From Prevotella sp. (GTDB lineage Bacteria; Bacteroidota; Bacteroidia; Bacteroidales; Bacteroidaceae), in NCBI GenBank assembly GCA_016286585.1, contig JAEETC010000007.1, forward strand, positions 1 to 54,829: a stretch of 54,829 bases of DNA, in the 5' to 3' direction. Shown here piece after piece: positions 7,560 to 17,430 of the stretch (its first letter is position 1; each line of letters starts with the position of its first letter). Both the position numbers and the translations under genes were made by a program. The notes beneath the pieces were generated by a model. It was not told the DNA's origin. It made no database searches and saw nothing but the letters and a program-made list of their open reading frames with translations.

Positions 7560-8432
7560 ATGGTAGAACTACGAAACGAACAGCTCTCCGTCGTCGTATC
7601 GGAGAAAGGAGCTGAGCTCCAGAGCATCAAGGATGCCAATGGTAAGGAATATCTGTGGCAGGGCGACCCCAAGTTCTGGCCTCGCCGCTCGCCCATCCTC
7701 TTCCCCATCGTGTGCAGCGTCAACGACGAGACCTATCGTGTCGACGGGCAGGAATATCATCTGCCCCGCCACGGTTTTGCCCGCGATGCCAAGTTTACGC
7801 TCATCGCCCATAATGAGCGCAAGGTAAGCTTCGCCCTCGAATCGTCGGAAGACACGAAAAAGGTATATCCCTACGACTTCACCCTCAGCGTCAGCTACGT
7901 GCTTGATAATAATATAATAGGTGTCATCTGGCACGTCCACAACACAGACCAGCGAGAGATACACTTCCAGATTGGCGGTCACCCCGCCTTCAACGTGCCT
8001 GGCATGAAGGCCGGCGAGAACCAGTACGGCCGTATCCGCCTCGACAACGAGGAGCCGATGGACGCACTCCACAGCTACGGCGACGGCTCGCACGAGATGG
8101 ACGAGGTGCCCTTCATCGAGGCCGAAGACGGCATCATGGAATTCTCCGACAACACCTGGCGCAACGACTCCATCAAGGTCCATAAGTGCCAGCTGCACCG
8201 TGCCGAACTGTTGGGGACCGATGGCGAGCCTGAGGTGACGGTCACCTTCCGCACGCCAGTCATCGCCTTCTGGAGTCCTTATGGCAAGCAAGCCCCCTTT
8301 GTCTGCATTGAGCCTTGGTACGGCATCGGCGACCCGCGCGGTTTCAAGGGCGAGTTCAAGGACAAGCCGTTGATGAACCACCTGCAGCCTGGTGCCTCCT
8401 TCATGTCGCGCTACGAAATCCGGATCGGCTGA
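7560..8432 (+). CDS. aldose 1-epimerase family protein (mutarotase-like)
   Basis: A 290-residue beta-sandwich enzyme of the galactose mutarotase superfamily, nearest the LacX-like branch. It interconverts alpha and beta anomers of a hexose or hexose phosphate. Visible landmarks are RHGFARD (about residues 70-76), IGGHPAFNVP with the catalytic-type His (about residue 140) and CIEPWYGIGD carrying the likely catalytic Glu near the C-terminus. No signal peptide, so cytoplasmic. It is separated from the DUF1648 gene by a single base. The sugar substrate cannot be read from sequence. Confidence 0.85.
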   Translation: MVELRNEQLSVVVSEKGAELQSIKDANGKEYLWQGDPKFWPRRSPILFPIVCSVNDETYRVDGQEYHLPRHGFARDAKFTLIAHNERKVSFALESSEDTKKVYPYDFTLSVSYVLDNNIIGVIWHVHNTDQREIHFQIGGHPAFNVPGMKAGENQYGRIRLDNEEPMDALHSYGDGSHEMDEVPFIEAEDGIMEFSDNTWRNDSIKVHKCQLHRAELLGTDGEPEVTVTFRTPVIAFWSPYGKQAPFVCIEPWYGIGDPRGFKGEFKDKPLMNHLQPGASFMSRYEIRIG

Positions 8433-8502
8433 CTGCAGAATTTACGGAAGGTGCTTGTAAAAGGTTTGAAAGTGCCGTTGTAAATGGCAGAAAGGTGCCT
8501 TG

Positions 8503-8586
8503 TAAAGTTAAAACAACGACAACGTTTGTTAAAACAAAGACAATGTCTGATAAAACAAAGGCATTGTCTGATAAAACAAAGGCATC
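8503..8586. repeat. 21-bp tandem repeat, about four units
   Basis: Unit starts fall at 8503 (degenerate), 8524, 8545 and 8566, exactly 21 bp apart. The last two are almost identical (GTCTGATAAAAC then AAAGGCATT or AAAGGCATC). The array lies in the 293-bp gap between the mutarotase and the first CotH gene. No start codon or conserved protein supports a coding role. Confidence 0.7.
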
Positions 8587-8619
8587 GTTTTAACCTTTTC
8601 AACACAGGAAGATAGCTTT

Positions 8620-8645
8620 AAAGGCATCCCGCGAGGGGTGCCTTT
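8620..8645 (+). terminator. hairpin terminator after the mutarotase operon
   Basis: An 11-bp stem, AAAGGCATCCC with GGGGTGCCTTT (one G-U pair), closes a GCGA tetraloop and is followed by TATAATT. The U-run is weak, but position and stability fit a terminator. Confidence 0.65.
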
Positions 8646-8666
8646 ATAATTAATATGGTGTTAAAC

Positions 8667-8697
8667 TTGCACGTTTCGGATATTCTTAGTACCTTTG
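8667..8697 (+). promoter_or_regulatory. promoter of the first CotH gene
   Basis: TTG at 8667-8669, a 20-bp spacer and TACCTTTG at 8690-8697, 28 bp before the ATG at 8726. Good match to the Bacteroidetes consensus. Confidence 0.75.
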
Positions 8698-8725
8698 CGC
8701 CCGAAAAAATGAAACGAGCCTGAAA

Positions 8726-11125
8726 ATGAGCAAGAAAATAGGATACGCATGCATGGCCCTGATGCTGACGATGAACACAGCGGCCTTGGCCGACGAAGAA
8801 ACCGGCAACAGCGGCGACCATCTGATTATCAATGAGTTGATGCAGTCGAACATTGATTGTTGGATGGACGACCTGAACGACTTCCCCGACTCCTGGGTGG
8901 AGCTCTACAACCCAAGCAGCGCCAACATCGACCTGAGTAACTATAGTCTCGGTGTGGTGCTCGATGCAGGAGAAGCCTGGAAGCTGCCGAGCCAGACCGT
9001 CGCACCAGGCAAATACGTCATTGTCTGCTGCGACAAGGAGTCCACCAAGCTCCACACGCCTTTCCGCCTTGAATCAGGCAAGGGTTGTAACGTCTACCTG
9101 TTCCGTGACGGCCAGGTCATTGACAAAGTAGAGAACCTGGCCAAGCAGCCGGCACCGAACATCGCCTACGGGCGCCAGACCGACGGCAGCAACGACTGGG
9201 GCTACCAGCTGACACCGACACCCAACAAGGCCAACAGCGGCGAGGTATGTGACGGAAACCATATCCTCGGCGAGCCTGTGTTCAGCCAGAAAGGGTTCGT
9301 CATCAATGGCTCCAAATCATTCAGACTCAAGCTCACACTGCCCGAGGGAGCCCCCGAAGGTACGGAAATACGCTATACCACGAACGGCACAGAGCCCACC
9401 GCCAGCAGCAGCAAATGCGGCAGCTCTGGCTTCGCCATCAATAAGTCGACAACCGTCCGCGCACGACTCTTCTGCAACGGCTGGCTGTCGCCAAGGAGTA
9501 CCGTCGAGTCATATATCTTCCACGACAAAGACCTGACCATACCCGTCATCAGCATCGTCATCGACGACAAATACCTCAACGACGCGAAGATCGGCATCTT
9601 TGCCAACAATAACAACCACGACAATCCCCACGACTGGCGACGGCCCATGAACATCGAGCTCTTCGACGCCACTGACGAACCCTCACGGCTGAACCAGCTC
9701 TGCGAGACCCGCATCACAGGAGGATGGTCGAGAGACGCCTCACGCAAATCGATGGCCGTCTATGCCCACAAGCGCTTCGGCACCAAGAAACTCGATTATG
9801 AGTTCTTCCCAGACCAGCGACCGGGAGTGACGGATTTCAAGTCGGTTGTGCTCCGCAATGCCGGCAACGACCGCGACGGCATTTACATGCGCGACGCCAT
9901 CTGCCAGCGCACAATGGCCGAACACACCGACATCGACTGGCAGGCCTGGCGCCCCGCCGTCATCTACATCAACGGCGCCTACCACTGCATCCTCAACATC
10001 CGTGAGCGCGGCAACGAGAACAACATTGCCACCAACTACGGTCTGGAAGACATCGACCTCATCGAGAACGGCGAACTGAAAGAAGGCACAAGTGACTTTT
10101 ACGACGCCTTCACCGAATTCTACCAGGAGAAGGGTCACACGCTCGAGGAATATGCCAAGTGGATTGACTTGGAGGAGTACATGAACGTGATGGCGATGAA
10201 CCTCTACTTCTGTAACTTAGACTTTCCGGGCAATAACAACGTCATGTGGCGTCCAAGAACAGAGGACGGCCGTTGGCGCTGGATTGTCAAAGACGTAGAC
10301 TATGCCCTGGGACTCTATAACCACGCAGCAAGCCATAACATCCTCAAACAGTATTACAACCCCACAAGCAAAGAGTACAACGACATCAGTTTCTCCATCA
10401 CGGAACCGGCTACACGTCTCTTCCGCAACATGATGGAGGATCCCGACTTCCGGCGCGAGATGATCGACAGACTCAGCATCTACATGGGCGACTTCCTGAA
10501 CGAGAAGGGCGTGCGTGCCATCTGGGATCCCATGTATAACCTGCTCATGGGCGAATGGAAACGCCATCGCGACGCCGTGTACAACAACCCATGGTGGCCG
10601 AACTATGATGACGAACTGCGCAGTTCACGCAACTGGCTTTCCCAGCGCACAGCAGAGATGTACAAGCACATCGGAAGCCAGTTCAGTCTCGGCTCGCCCA
10701 TTCCTCTGACCATTAATGTCGAGAATAGCGAAGAAGACCTTGTCGGACTGACCTTCAACGACGTCCCCCTCACAAAGAATTCATTTGACGGCAAATTCTA
10801 TTTCACTCGCGCGATCCGTCTTGAGAACAACAACGACGAACGGCCCATCGCAGGATGGCGTATCGCAGAAACAAAGAGCGGTTCTACCACAACCCGTGAG
10901 ATCTCTGGCAGTACGCTCTCATTAGAGATGCCCGCTTGTAGTAAACTGGCCATCACCGCCATCGTTGGCACCCCCGACGGCATCGGCACCATCACTACCC
11001 TCCCCGACCTCAGTCAAGGCAATGTCTACGACCTCAACGGTCGGATCATCCGTCAGGGCACTACATCACTTGAGGGACTTCCTCACGGAATATACATCGT
11101 CAACAGGAGGAAGGTCATCAAGTAA
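8726..11125 (+). CDS. secreted CotH-kinase / lamin-tail protein, copy 1
   Basis: A 799-residue exported protein with a signal peptide (residues 1 to about 23). A lamin-tail domain follows (LIINELMQSN, DSWVELYNPS, about 30-165). A chitobiase/hexosaminidase C-terminal-like beta domain comes next (IRYTTNGTEPTAS, about 190-270). The CotH kinase domain (about 275-650) has FRNMMEDPDFRREMIDR and the metal-binding DxD in KDVDYALG (Asp523 and Asp525). The C-terminal YDLNGRIIRQG to GIYIVNRRK block resembles a Bacteroidetes surface or secretion tail. CotH kinases phosphorylate proteins outside the cytoplasm; the substrate is unknown. It has its own promoter and a tandem paralogue downstream. Confidence 0.85.
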   Translation: MSKKIGYACMALMLTMNTAALADEETGNSGDHLIINELMQSNIDCWMDDLNDFPDSWVELYNPSSANIDLSNYSLGVVLDAGEAWKLPSQTVAPGKYVIVCCDKESTKLHTPFRLESGKGCNVYLFRDGQVIDKVENLAKQPAPNIAYGRQTDGSNDWGYQLTPTPNKANSGEVCDGNHILGEPVFSQKGFVINGSKSFRLKLTLPEGAPEGTEIRYTTNGTEPTASSSKCGSSGFAINKSTTVRARLFCNGWLSPRSTVESYIFHDKDLTIPVISIVIDDKYLNDAKIGIFANNNNHDNPHDWRRPMNIELFDATDEPSRLNQLCETRITGGWSRDASRKSMAVYAHKRFGTKKLDYEFFPDQRPGVTDFKSVVLRNAGNDRDGIYMRDAICQRTMAEHTDIDWQAWRPAVIYINGAYHCILNIRERGNENNIATNYGLEDIDLIENGELKEGTSDFYDAFTEFYQEKGHTLEEYAKWIDLEEYMNVMAMNLYFCNLDFPGNNNVMWRPRTEDGRWRWIVKDVDYALGLYNHAASHNILKQYYNPTSKEYNDISFSITEPATRLFRNMMEDPDFRREMIDRLSIYMGDFLNEKGVRAIWDPMYNLLMGEWKRHRDAVYNNPWWPNYDDELRSSRNWLSQRTAEMYKHIGSQFSLGSPIPLTINVENSEEDLVGLTFNDVPLTKNSFDGKFYFTRAIRLENNNDERPIAGWRIAETKSGSTTTREISGSTLSLEMPACSKLAITAIVGTPDGIGTITTLPDLSQGNVYDLNGRIIRQGTTSLEGLPHGIYIVNRRKVIK

Positions 11126-11207
11126 GCATTGTGTTAATATAACAAAAATTAGTATATATAGTATTAAAAGAGGTATTGCATCTGTTTAGGTTTTAAATTA
11201 ATTTAAC

Positions 11208-11215
11208 TATCTTTG
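11208..11215 (+). promoter_or_regulatory. -7 box of the second CotH gene
   Basis: TATCTTTG followed by CACC, 18 bp before the ATG at 11234. It shows that the tandem copy has its own promoter. No TTG is seen at -33. Confidence 0.6.
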
Positions 11216-11233
11216 CACCCTCAAACGTAAGGC

Positions 11234-13627
11234 ATGACACGAAATCTACTTATAAGATTGTTCACAGTGACGGTGGTCTTGAGTGCCATCAGCACTGTTT
11301 CCGCACAAAATCCTAAACTCGTCATCAACGAGCTCATGCAGTCGAATGTCGACTTGATTATGGATGATCTCAATGAATTCCCTGATTCCTGGGTGGAGGT
11401 CTACAACGCCAGTCGTGAAACCGTTGATCTCGCGAACTACAAGATTGGCATTACTCCCGATCCCAATGATGCATGGCAGCTCCCTAAAATGACGATACCA
11501 TCCGGAGGCCATCAGATTATCTATTGCGACAAAGAGGCTGATGATCTGCATACCCATTTCCGTCTGGACTCGGGCAAGGATTGTGAAGTCTATTTTTTCT
11601 CGGGAGACACACTTGTCGACTATATAGGCGGCATGGGGAAGCAGCCTGCTCCAAACATTGCCTATGGTCGTCAGACCGACGGGGCAGATATCTGGGGATA
11701 TCAGTTATTGCCCACACCAGGAGAATCGAATATCGGACAAATCTGCGATAGAGACCACATCCTCGGAGAGCCCATTTTCAGCGAACCCGGATCCGTCAGG
11801 ACAGACGCCCGTACCATCGTTCTGGAACTGTCAATGCCTGAAGGGAGTCCTGAAGGGGCAGCCATCTACTACACGACAAACGGAGAAGAGCCTTCCACCA
11901 ACAGTCGGAAATACACCTCACCCATCAGGATTTCTTCAACCAGCGTCATTAGGGCGAAACTCATCTGTAACGGATGGCTATCACCCCGTTCTACGACCCA
12001 TTCCTATATTCAGTTCCCCCGTGATCTGACGTTGCCGGTCATCTCTATCGTTACCGACGACAACTACTTTAACAATGATTGGGTAGGTATTTTCCCCAAC
12101 AACGAAGGCGACAACTTAAATAACCATCATAACTGGCGACGTCCCGCGAATTTTGAATACTTCGAGGGAGAAAACACGAATAGCATCATTAATCAGCTTG
12201 GTGAAACGCGTGTCGGTGGAGGCAAAAGCAGAGAGTTCTCCAGGAAGACCTTGATGATCTACGCAAACAAGCGTTTCGGTACGAAAAGGTTCTCCCATGA
12301 ATTCTTCCCTGACCAGAAGCCAGGTCTCACAGAGTTCAAGTCGCTGGCACTGCGTAATGCAGGAAACGACTTCAATTCTCTCTTTATGCGTGATGCCATT
12401 GTGCAACGCCATATGGGGATGCATACCGATATTGACTGGCAGGCCTGGCGCCCAGCCATCGTCTATATCAACGGCGAGTACTACAGCATGCTCAATATCA
12501 GGGAACGTGGAAACGAAGATAACATCTATACGAACTACGACGGTCTTGAGGACATCGATTTGATTGAAAACTGGGACGATCTGAAGGAAGGCGATGATAA
12601 GAATCTGAACAAATTCAAGAATTTCTACAACCAAGCCGGCCATACTATGGAAGAGTATGAGAAGTGGATGGATTGTAAGGAATACGCCGACTACATGATC
12701 CTGAGCCTCTACCATAACAATCTTGACTTCCCGGGTAACAACACTATTTTGTGGCGTCCTCGCACTGATGACGGCCGCTGGCGTTGGATTGCCAAAGACG
12801 TTGATTATTCATTGGGGCTTTATAACATTCCCTACAACTACAAAATCTTCTGGTGGTTCTACAACCCCAACTATGATGACTATTGGTCGTGGGGGGCCAA
12901 CGACTCAGAATATACCATGCTTTTCCGCCAGCTCATGGAGATTGATGAGTTCAAGAATATGTTCATCGAGCATTGTGCAATATACATGGGAGATTTCTTG
13001 AATGAAGCCGGCATTCACAAGGTATGGGATCCCATGTATGAGCTGATTAAGTATGAATATCCCTACCACAGGGCTCTTATCAGCAAGAATCCCGACTACC
13101 AGAAGGAAATGGAGCATGTCAATGATTGGCTTAAGTACCGCACTGACGAGTTCTATAAGCAAATAGGCAGTTATTATAAGGTAGGGAATCCTATACCTCT
13201 TACCATTAACAATGGCCAGATAGAGAACCCATTAGAGGAGGTTCTCATCAACAACATCAGCCTGTCTGAGAAGCGTTTTAACGGAAAATTCTATCCTGAC
13301 TTTAACATCAATATTGAAGCAAAAGCCATTAAAGGAAGAGAGTTGATTGGTTGGTGGATACAAGAGACGAGTGGGACATCAACTACCAGTAAAGAATATA
13401 TGGGTCAACAGCTGAGTTTTAAGATGCCTGAGAAATGCGATAAACTCGTCATTGAGCCCATTTGCTATAATGTACTTGCCAATGGTATTCTGGACGTTAC
13501 GCGCACCGACCAGCATCCCAATGCTGTCTATGACATGAATGGCCGTATCGTCCGTCAGGGTAGCACCTCACTTGAGGGCCTGCCTCAGGGCATCTATATC
13601 GTTGGTGGAAAGAAAGTCGTCAAGTAG
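11234..13627 (+). CDS. secreted CotH-kinase / lamin-tail protein, copy 2
   Basis: A 797-residue paralogue of the preceding gene with the same order: signal peptide (to about residue 25, VSAQ), lamin-tail domain, chitobiase-C-like domain (IYYTTNGEEPSTNS), CotH kinase domain with KDVDYSLG (Asp522 and Asp524), and the C-terminal YDMNGRIVRQGS to GIYIVGGKK block. The kinase core is well conserved between the copies while the middle and the final 130 residues diverge, so the duplication is old. Both copies keep the DxD pair, suggesting both are active, perhaps on different substrates. It converges on rsgA with only 7 bp between. Confidence 0.85.
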   Translation: MTRNLLIRLFTVTVVLSAISTVSAQNPKLVINELMQSNVDLIMDDLNEFPDSWVEVYNASRETVDLANYKIGITPDPNDAWQLPKMTIPSGGHQIIYCDKEADDLHTHFRLDSGKDCEVYFFSGDTLVDYIGGMGKQPAPNIAYGRQTDGADIWGYQLLPTPGESNIGQICDRDHILGEPIFSEPGSVRTDARTIVLELSMPEGSPEGAAIYYTTNGEEPSTNSRKYTSPIRISSTSVIRAKLICNGWLSPRSTTHSYIQFPRDLTLPVISIVTDDNYFNNDWVGIFPNNEGDNLNNHHNWRRPANFEYFEGENTNSIINQLGETRVGGGKSREFSRKTLMIYANKRFGTKRFSHEFFPDQKPGLTEFKSLALRNAGNDFNSLFMRDAIVQRHMGMHTDIDWQAWRPAIVYINGEYYSMLNIRERGNEDNIYTNYDGLEDIDLIENWDDLKEGDDKNLNKFKNFYNQAGHTMEEYEKWMDCKEYADYMILSLYHNNLDFPGNNTILWRPRTDDGRWRWIAKDVDYSLGLYNIPYNYKIFWWFYNPNYDDYWSWGANDSEYTMLFRQLMEIDEFKNMFIEHCAIYMGDFLNEAGIHKVWDPMYELIKYEYPYHRALISKNPDYQKEMEHVNDWLKYRTDEFYKQIGSYYKVGNPIPLTINNGQIENPLEEVLINNISLSEKRFNGKFYPDFNINIEAKAIKGRELIGWWIQETSGTSTTSKEYMGQQLSFKMPEKCDKLVIEPICYNVLANGILDVTRTDQHPNAVYDMNGRIVRQGSTSLEGLPQGIYIVGGKKVVK

Positions 13628-13634
13628 ACACTCA

Positions 13635-14564
13635 TCAATAAGCTTCACGGTATTTGCTTTCCTCCTTGTCGTCCAACATGGAGAGATAGCTTTGGTAACG
13701 GCTTTGGGCTATGTAGTGGTTTTCAAGAGCCTGAAGCACGGCACAGCCAGGCTCATGGGTATGTGTACAATTTGAGAAACGGCAGTCTTTGGAGAAACGG
13801 AATATCTCACGGAAGTAGCCAGTGAGTTCTTCCGGTTCCATGTCAAAAGTGCCAAATCCTTTGATACCAGGCGTATCAATGAGCCATCCCCCATTGATTG
13901 GAATCATCTCGGAGAATGTGGTGGTGTGCTGACCCGTCTGGTGAGCATCGGAAATTTCTGCCGTACGGAGGTTGGCACCTGGCACAAGACGGTTGATAAG
14001 CGTGGACTTTCCTACACCACTGTTACCACTGAGTAATGTGATTTTGCCCTCCAAGAGCGGACGAAGGTCTTCAACACCATCACCTGTCTCCGCAGAAATA
14101 GGACGACATTCGTAGCCTACTGTCTCATAAAGCGTGATCAGCATTTGTTGATAGTGCTGGGCATCGGCATCAAGGAGGTCGGTCTTATTGAAGACCAACA
14201 CCACAGGCACCCGATAAGCCTCAGCAGAGGCGAGGAAACGATCGATGAAAGTAGTTGAGGTCTGCGGACTGATAACAGTGACGACAAGTAAAGCCTGGTC
14301 GACGTTAGCGGCAATGATATGGCTCTGCTTGGAGAGATTGATACTCTTGCGGATAATGTAATTGCGACGATCCTCAATTTCCGTGATAAAGGCAGTTCCC
14401 TCCTGATTGGGAACGACCATCACACGATCGCCGACAGCAACGGGGTTCGTGCTACGGATACCCCGCAGACGGAAGTTTCCTTTTACCTTACAATCAAGTA
14501 GCCGGCCATCGTCGAGAAGGACGGTGTACCAGCTACCTGTATTCTTAACGACGAGTCCTTTCAT
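13635..14564 (-). CDS. rsgA: small ribosomal subunit biogenesis GTPase RsgA
   Basis: A 309-residue circularly permuted GTPase that checks late 30S maturation. An N-terminal OB fold (residues 1-75) precedes the GTPase motifs in permuted order: NKTDLL (G4), then GNSGVGKST (G1) and DTPGIKGFG (G3). A C-terminal zinc knuckle contains [14 protein letters not shown]. All expected motifs are intact. Its ATG overlaps the frr stop (TGATG), so frr and rsgA are translationally coupled, a sensible pairing of ribosome recycling and ribosome maturation. Confidence 0.95.
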   Translation of the reverse strand: MKGLVVKNTGSWYTVLLDDGRLLDCKVKGNFRLRGIRSTNPVAVGDRVMVVPNQEGTAFITEIEDRRNYIIRKSINLSKQSHIIAANVDQALLVVTVISPQTSTTFIDRFLASAEAYRVPVVLVFNKTDLLDADAQHYQQMLITLYETVGYECRPISAETGDGVEDLRPLLEGKITLLSGNSGVGKSTLINRLVPGANLRTAEISDAHQTGQHTTTFSEMIPINGGWLIDTPGIKGFGTFDMEPEELTGYFREIFRFSKDCRFSNCTHTHEPGCAVLQALENHYIAQSRYQSYLSMLDDKEESKYREAY

Positions 14565-15124
14565 CAGACCGTCATAATCTCCTTGTTTTTGGCGGCAATG
14601 AGCTCATCGATCTTCTTGATGAACTTATCGTGGATCTTCTGAAGTTCCAACTCGGCATCCTTCTCGTTATCCTCGGAAAGACCGTCTTTAATGGCCTTCT
14701 TCAGTTTCTCCTTGATGTCACCCCTTACGTTACGCACCTCTACCTTTGCCTTCTCGGCAATCTTATTGCACTGCTTGGTAAGGTCACGACGACGCTCTTC
14801 TGTCGGGATGGGGATGTTCAGACGGATGACTTCGCCGTTGTTCTCGGGAGTGATACCCACGTCAGAGTCCATAATAGCCTTCTCAATGTTACGGATCTCC
14901 TTACGGTCCCATGGTTTAATGGCAATCGTTCGGGGATCTGGCACACTGACATTAGCAACTTGATTCAATGGAACTCTCGAGCCGTAAGACTCCACTCGCA
15001 CGCCATCAAGAATAGCGACATTAGCACGACCGGCACGGATACGATTCAACTCTTCCTCGAGGAACATGGCAGCCATCTCCATACGCTCCTCGCTCTTTTT
15101 TAATACTTCTTTTACGTCTATCAT
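14564..15124 (-). CDS. frr: ribosome recycling factor
   Basis: A 186-residue protein that, with EF-G, splits post-termination ribosomes. Family hallmarks are [15 protein letters not shown], the [14 protein letters not shown] segment and [13 protein letters not shown]. The start at 15124 (MIDVKEVL) is preferred over the ATG two codons upstream because homologues begin MID. It is promoted from a TACTTTTG box at 15152-15159 and overlaps rsgA downstream. Confidence 0.95.
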   Translation of the reverse strand: MIDVKEVLKKSEERMEMAAMFLEEELNRIRAGRANVAILDGVRVESYGSRVPLNQVANVSVPDPRTIAIKPWDRKEIRNIEKAIMDSDVGITPENNGEVIRLNIPIPTEERRRDLTKQCNKIAEKAKVEVRNVRGDIKEKLKKAIKDGLSEDNEKDAELELQKIHDKFIKKIDELIAAKNKEIMTV

Positions 15125-15151
15125 AATCATTAAGTTTTAGCTTTCTGTTGA

Positions 15152-15159
15152 CAAAAGTA
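15152..15159 (-). promoter_or_regulatory. -7 box of the frr-rsgA operon
   Basis: Minus-strand TACTTTTG, 28 bp before the frr ATG. It matches the TAnnTTTG consensus. No clear -33 element. Confidence 0.55.
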
Positions 15160-15220
15160 CGGAAAATCCTTGAAACTTCCAAATTTTTTGTCCATTTTGT
15201 GTTTTTTTTCTCATAATATT

Positions 15221-15250
15221 TTGTCATTTCATCTCTTTTGCTTATCTTTG
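15221..15250 (+). promoter_or_regulatory. promoter of the sensor-kinase cluster
   Basis: TTG at 15221-15223, a 19-bp spacer and TATCTTTG at 15243-15250 followed by CAC, 26 bp before the first kinase ATG. It is the only good promoter seen before the four-kinase run, consistent with a single long transcript. Confidence 0.75.
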
Positions 15251-15276
15251 CACAACAATAACTGCCTGAAATAAAT

Positions 15277-17430
15277 ATGGACTGTTATCACCATCTCCGC
15301 ATCAAGGCCGTCATCCTGTTATCAACCATAGCCACTATGGCTCATGCCCAGGCTGAGAACATGGATACCATTGCCGACACGCCTCATTTGGCCGCATACC
15401 TTGTGGCTGCTCTGATGATCAGCGTGTTCACCATGGTGTTCACAAACCGAATATTTTATTACCGACAGAAAGAAGTGACGAATCACACCAGGCAACTGAA
15501 CACCCAACTAGCGCTTGTACTACGGTCGAACAAGACCGAACTATGGACCTACGACGTAAACAAGCGGATCATTCAACAGATTTCGGCGATGGAGGAAAAC
15601 GGGAAAACCTATTCGCCCATTGACTTCGCACAGTTCTTCGATCACGACGACTTTAACCAGCTCCGCAAGACGGTAATTGCCGTACGCAGCGGTGAAAAGG
15701 AGGAAGAGACGATGATGGTTCATGGCAGCACACCACAGGACGGAGGCGAACCACGGCTGTTCATGATCAATGTGACGGTGCTACACCGCGACAGTCACGG
15801 CAAAGCAAAGATGTTGCTCGGTATCCAGCGCGACATCACGGAAAACGCGCGAAGAAAAGAGAAAGCCCGCAATCTGGCAATACAATTCCACACCACGTTC
15901 AACTCGTCGTTGGTCGACATGATCTATTATGATGCAGACGGTTGGCTGACGGACATCAACGAGAAAGCCTGCGAGACCTTCGGCATCAAAGACCGGGAGG
16001 AACTGATGAAACGACACGTGAATATACGGGATATACCATCATATCGGGAGCTCGACTTGGAACATTTGGATGAGACGCAGTTGTCGTCGGTGAACGACAT
16101 CGACCAGGTGAAGCATAACGACGAGCGGATTCCGGAACTGACCGTCGGCGGTAAGTTCTACTACGAGGTGACTTTGAACGCTGTGCGTGACAAGGAGGGA
16201 CGGGCGCTGGGCTTCGTTGCCGCCGGGCGGAATATCACGGAGATGGTGGAAAGTCACCACCGGCAACAGGAAGACAGCGCGTTGTTGAAAAAGGCCACCA
16301 GCGACATTGAGGCCTATATCAACAACATCAACTACTCGTTGAAGGTCAGCGGCGTAAGACTCATCAACTATCACCCCGATAAGCATGAATTGGTGGTGTT
16401 CAGCGATCTGAACCAACCTCAGTACCACCTGTCACAAATTCGTTGTATCACACTTTTGGCCGAGACGGAGCGCAGGAGAGCCAGAGGGTTGTTCCTCAGG
16501 ATGGACCGTCGCACCCCCGGTAACATCAACGTCACGCTACAGACACTCTTCCACGACGAAAAGGGGCGCCGCGTATTTTGGACATTCTGGATGGTGCCTG
16601 TCACGGGAAAAGACGGAGCCATCAGTCACTATTTCGGCCTGTGCCGCAACGAGACGGAGATGGTCTATACCGAGCAGATGCTCAGGAAGGAGACCAAAAA
16701 GGCGCAGGAGACGGAAGAGCTGAAGAACACTTTCCTGCTGAACATGAGCCACGAAATACGTACACCGCTGAATGCCGTGCTCGGTTTTGCAGAACTCTTC
16801 AACGGGCCCCATGAGGAAGAGGACGAGCCTGTGTTCGCTGATGAGATCAAGCGCAACACAAACGAGCTGCTGAGACTCGTGAACGACATACTCTTCATCT
16901 CACGCCTCGATGCCAGGATGATAGAATATAATTATGTAGAGACCGACTTCTCAAAACTCTTCGACGGATTCTGCTACATGGGGTGGGACAACATCGCCCC
17001 GGGAGTAAAAGTGACGGTGGAGAATCCCTACAGCCGGCTGATGGTTAAGATCGACGAGCAACATCTGGGCACAGTGATCGGGAAATTGTGCCAACTCGCG
17101 GCCAGGATGACCACGACAGGCACCATCCGCGCCAAATACGACTATCGTCAGGGCGGACTGAATATCACCATCGAGGATACCGGCAGAGGACTCGACAAAG
17201 AGAAGCTCTCACACATATTCGACCGCTTTGCAAACGGCAATGACAACCATCGTGAGGGCACCGGACTCGACATGCCTATCATCAAGGAGCTGGTGGAACA
17301 GATGGGCGGAGGCATCGAAATACAGTCGGAGGAAGGCAAGGGCACGACTGTGTATGTGACCATCCCCTGCGAGATGACCGCTCTGGAGAAAGGGACCGAA
17401 CACACCATCTTAACAGGACAACAGATATGA
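15277..17430 (+). CDS. PAS sensor histidine kinase A1, N-box asparagine missing
   Basis: A 717-residue membrane protein: a signal-like N-terminus (to about residue 25), a short outside segment and a membrane helix (about 37-58). Three PAS domains follow (about 75-190, 200-320 and 335-475), then HisKA with NMSHEIRTPLN (phosphoacceptor His492), then an HATPase domain. G1 (DTGRGLD) and a G2-like GTGLDM are present. The N-box reads KLCQLAARM, with Leu607 where kinases have the Mg-ATP Asn. ATP binding is therefore probably weak or absent although the His is intact. It is closest to kinase A2, two genes downstream. Its stop overlaps the next start (ATGA). No receiver domain. Confidence 0.85.
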   Translation: MDCYHHLRIKAVILLSTIATMAHAQAENMDTIADTPHLAAYLVAALMISVFTMVFTNRIFYYRQKEVTNHTRQLNTQLALVLRSNKTELWTYDVNKRIIQQISAMEENGKTYSPIDFAQFFDHDDFNQLRKTVIAVRSGEKEEETMMVHGSTPQDGGEPRLFMINVTVLHRDSHGKAKMLLGIQRDITENARRKEKARNLAIQFHTTFNSSLVDMIYYDADGWLTDINEKACETFGIKDREELMKRHVNIRDIPSYRELDLEHLDETQLSSVNDIDQVKHNDERIPELTVGGKFYYEVTLNAVRDKEGRALGFVAAGRNITEMVESHHRQQEDSALLKKATSDIEAYINNINYSLKVSGVRLINYHPDKHELVVFSDLNQPQYHLSQIRCITLLAETERRRARGLFLRMDRRTPGNINVTLQTLFHDEKGRRVFWTFWMVPVTGKDGAISHYFGLCRNETEMVYTEQMLRKETKKAQETEELKNTFLLNMSHEIRTPLNAVLGFAELFNGPHEEEDEPVFADEIKRNTNELLRLVNDILFISRLDARMIEYNYVETDFSKLFDGFCYMGWDNIAPGVKVTVENPYSRLMVKIDEQHLGTVIGKLCQLAARMTTTGTIRAKYDYRQGGLNITIEDTGRGLDKEKLSHIFDRFANGNDNHREGTGLDMPIIKELVEQMGGGIEIQSEEGKGTTVYVTIPCEMTALEKGTEHTILTGQQI

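Noticed and set aside
8315..8593. A frame reading through the 21-bp array as a 7-residue repeat protein
   Set aside because: It overlaps the end of the mutarotase gene in another frame, has no start signal and no known repeat family.
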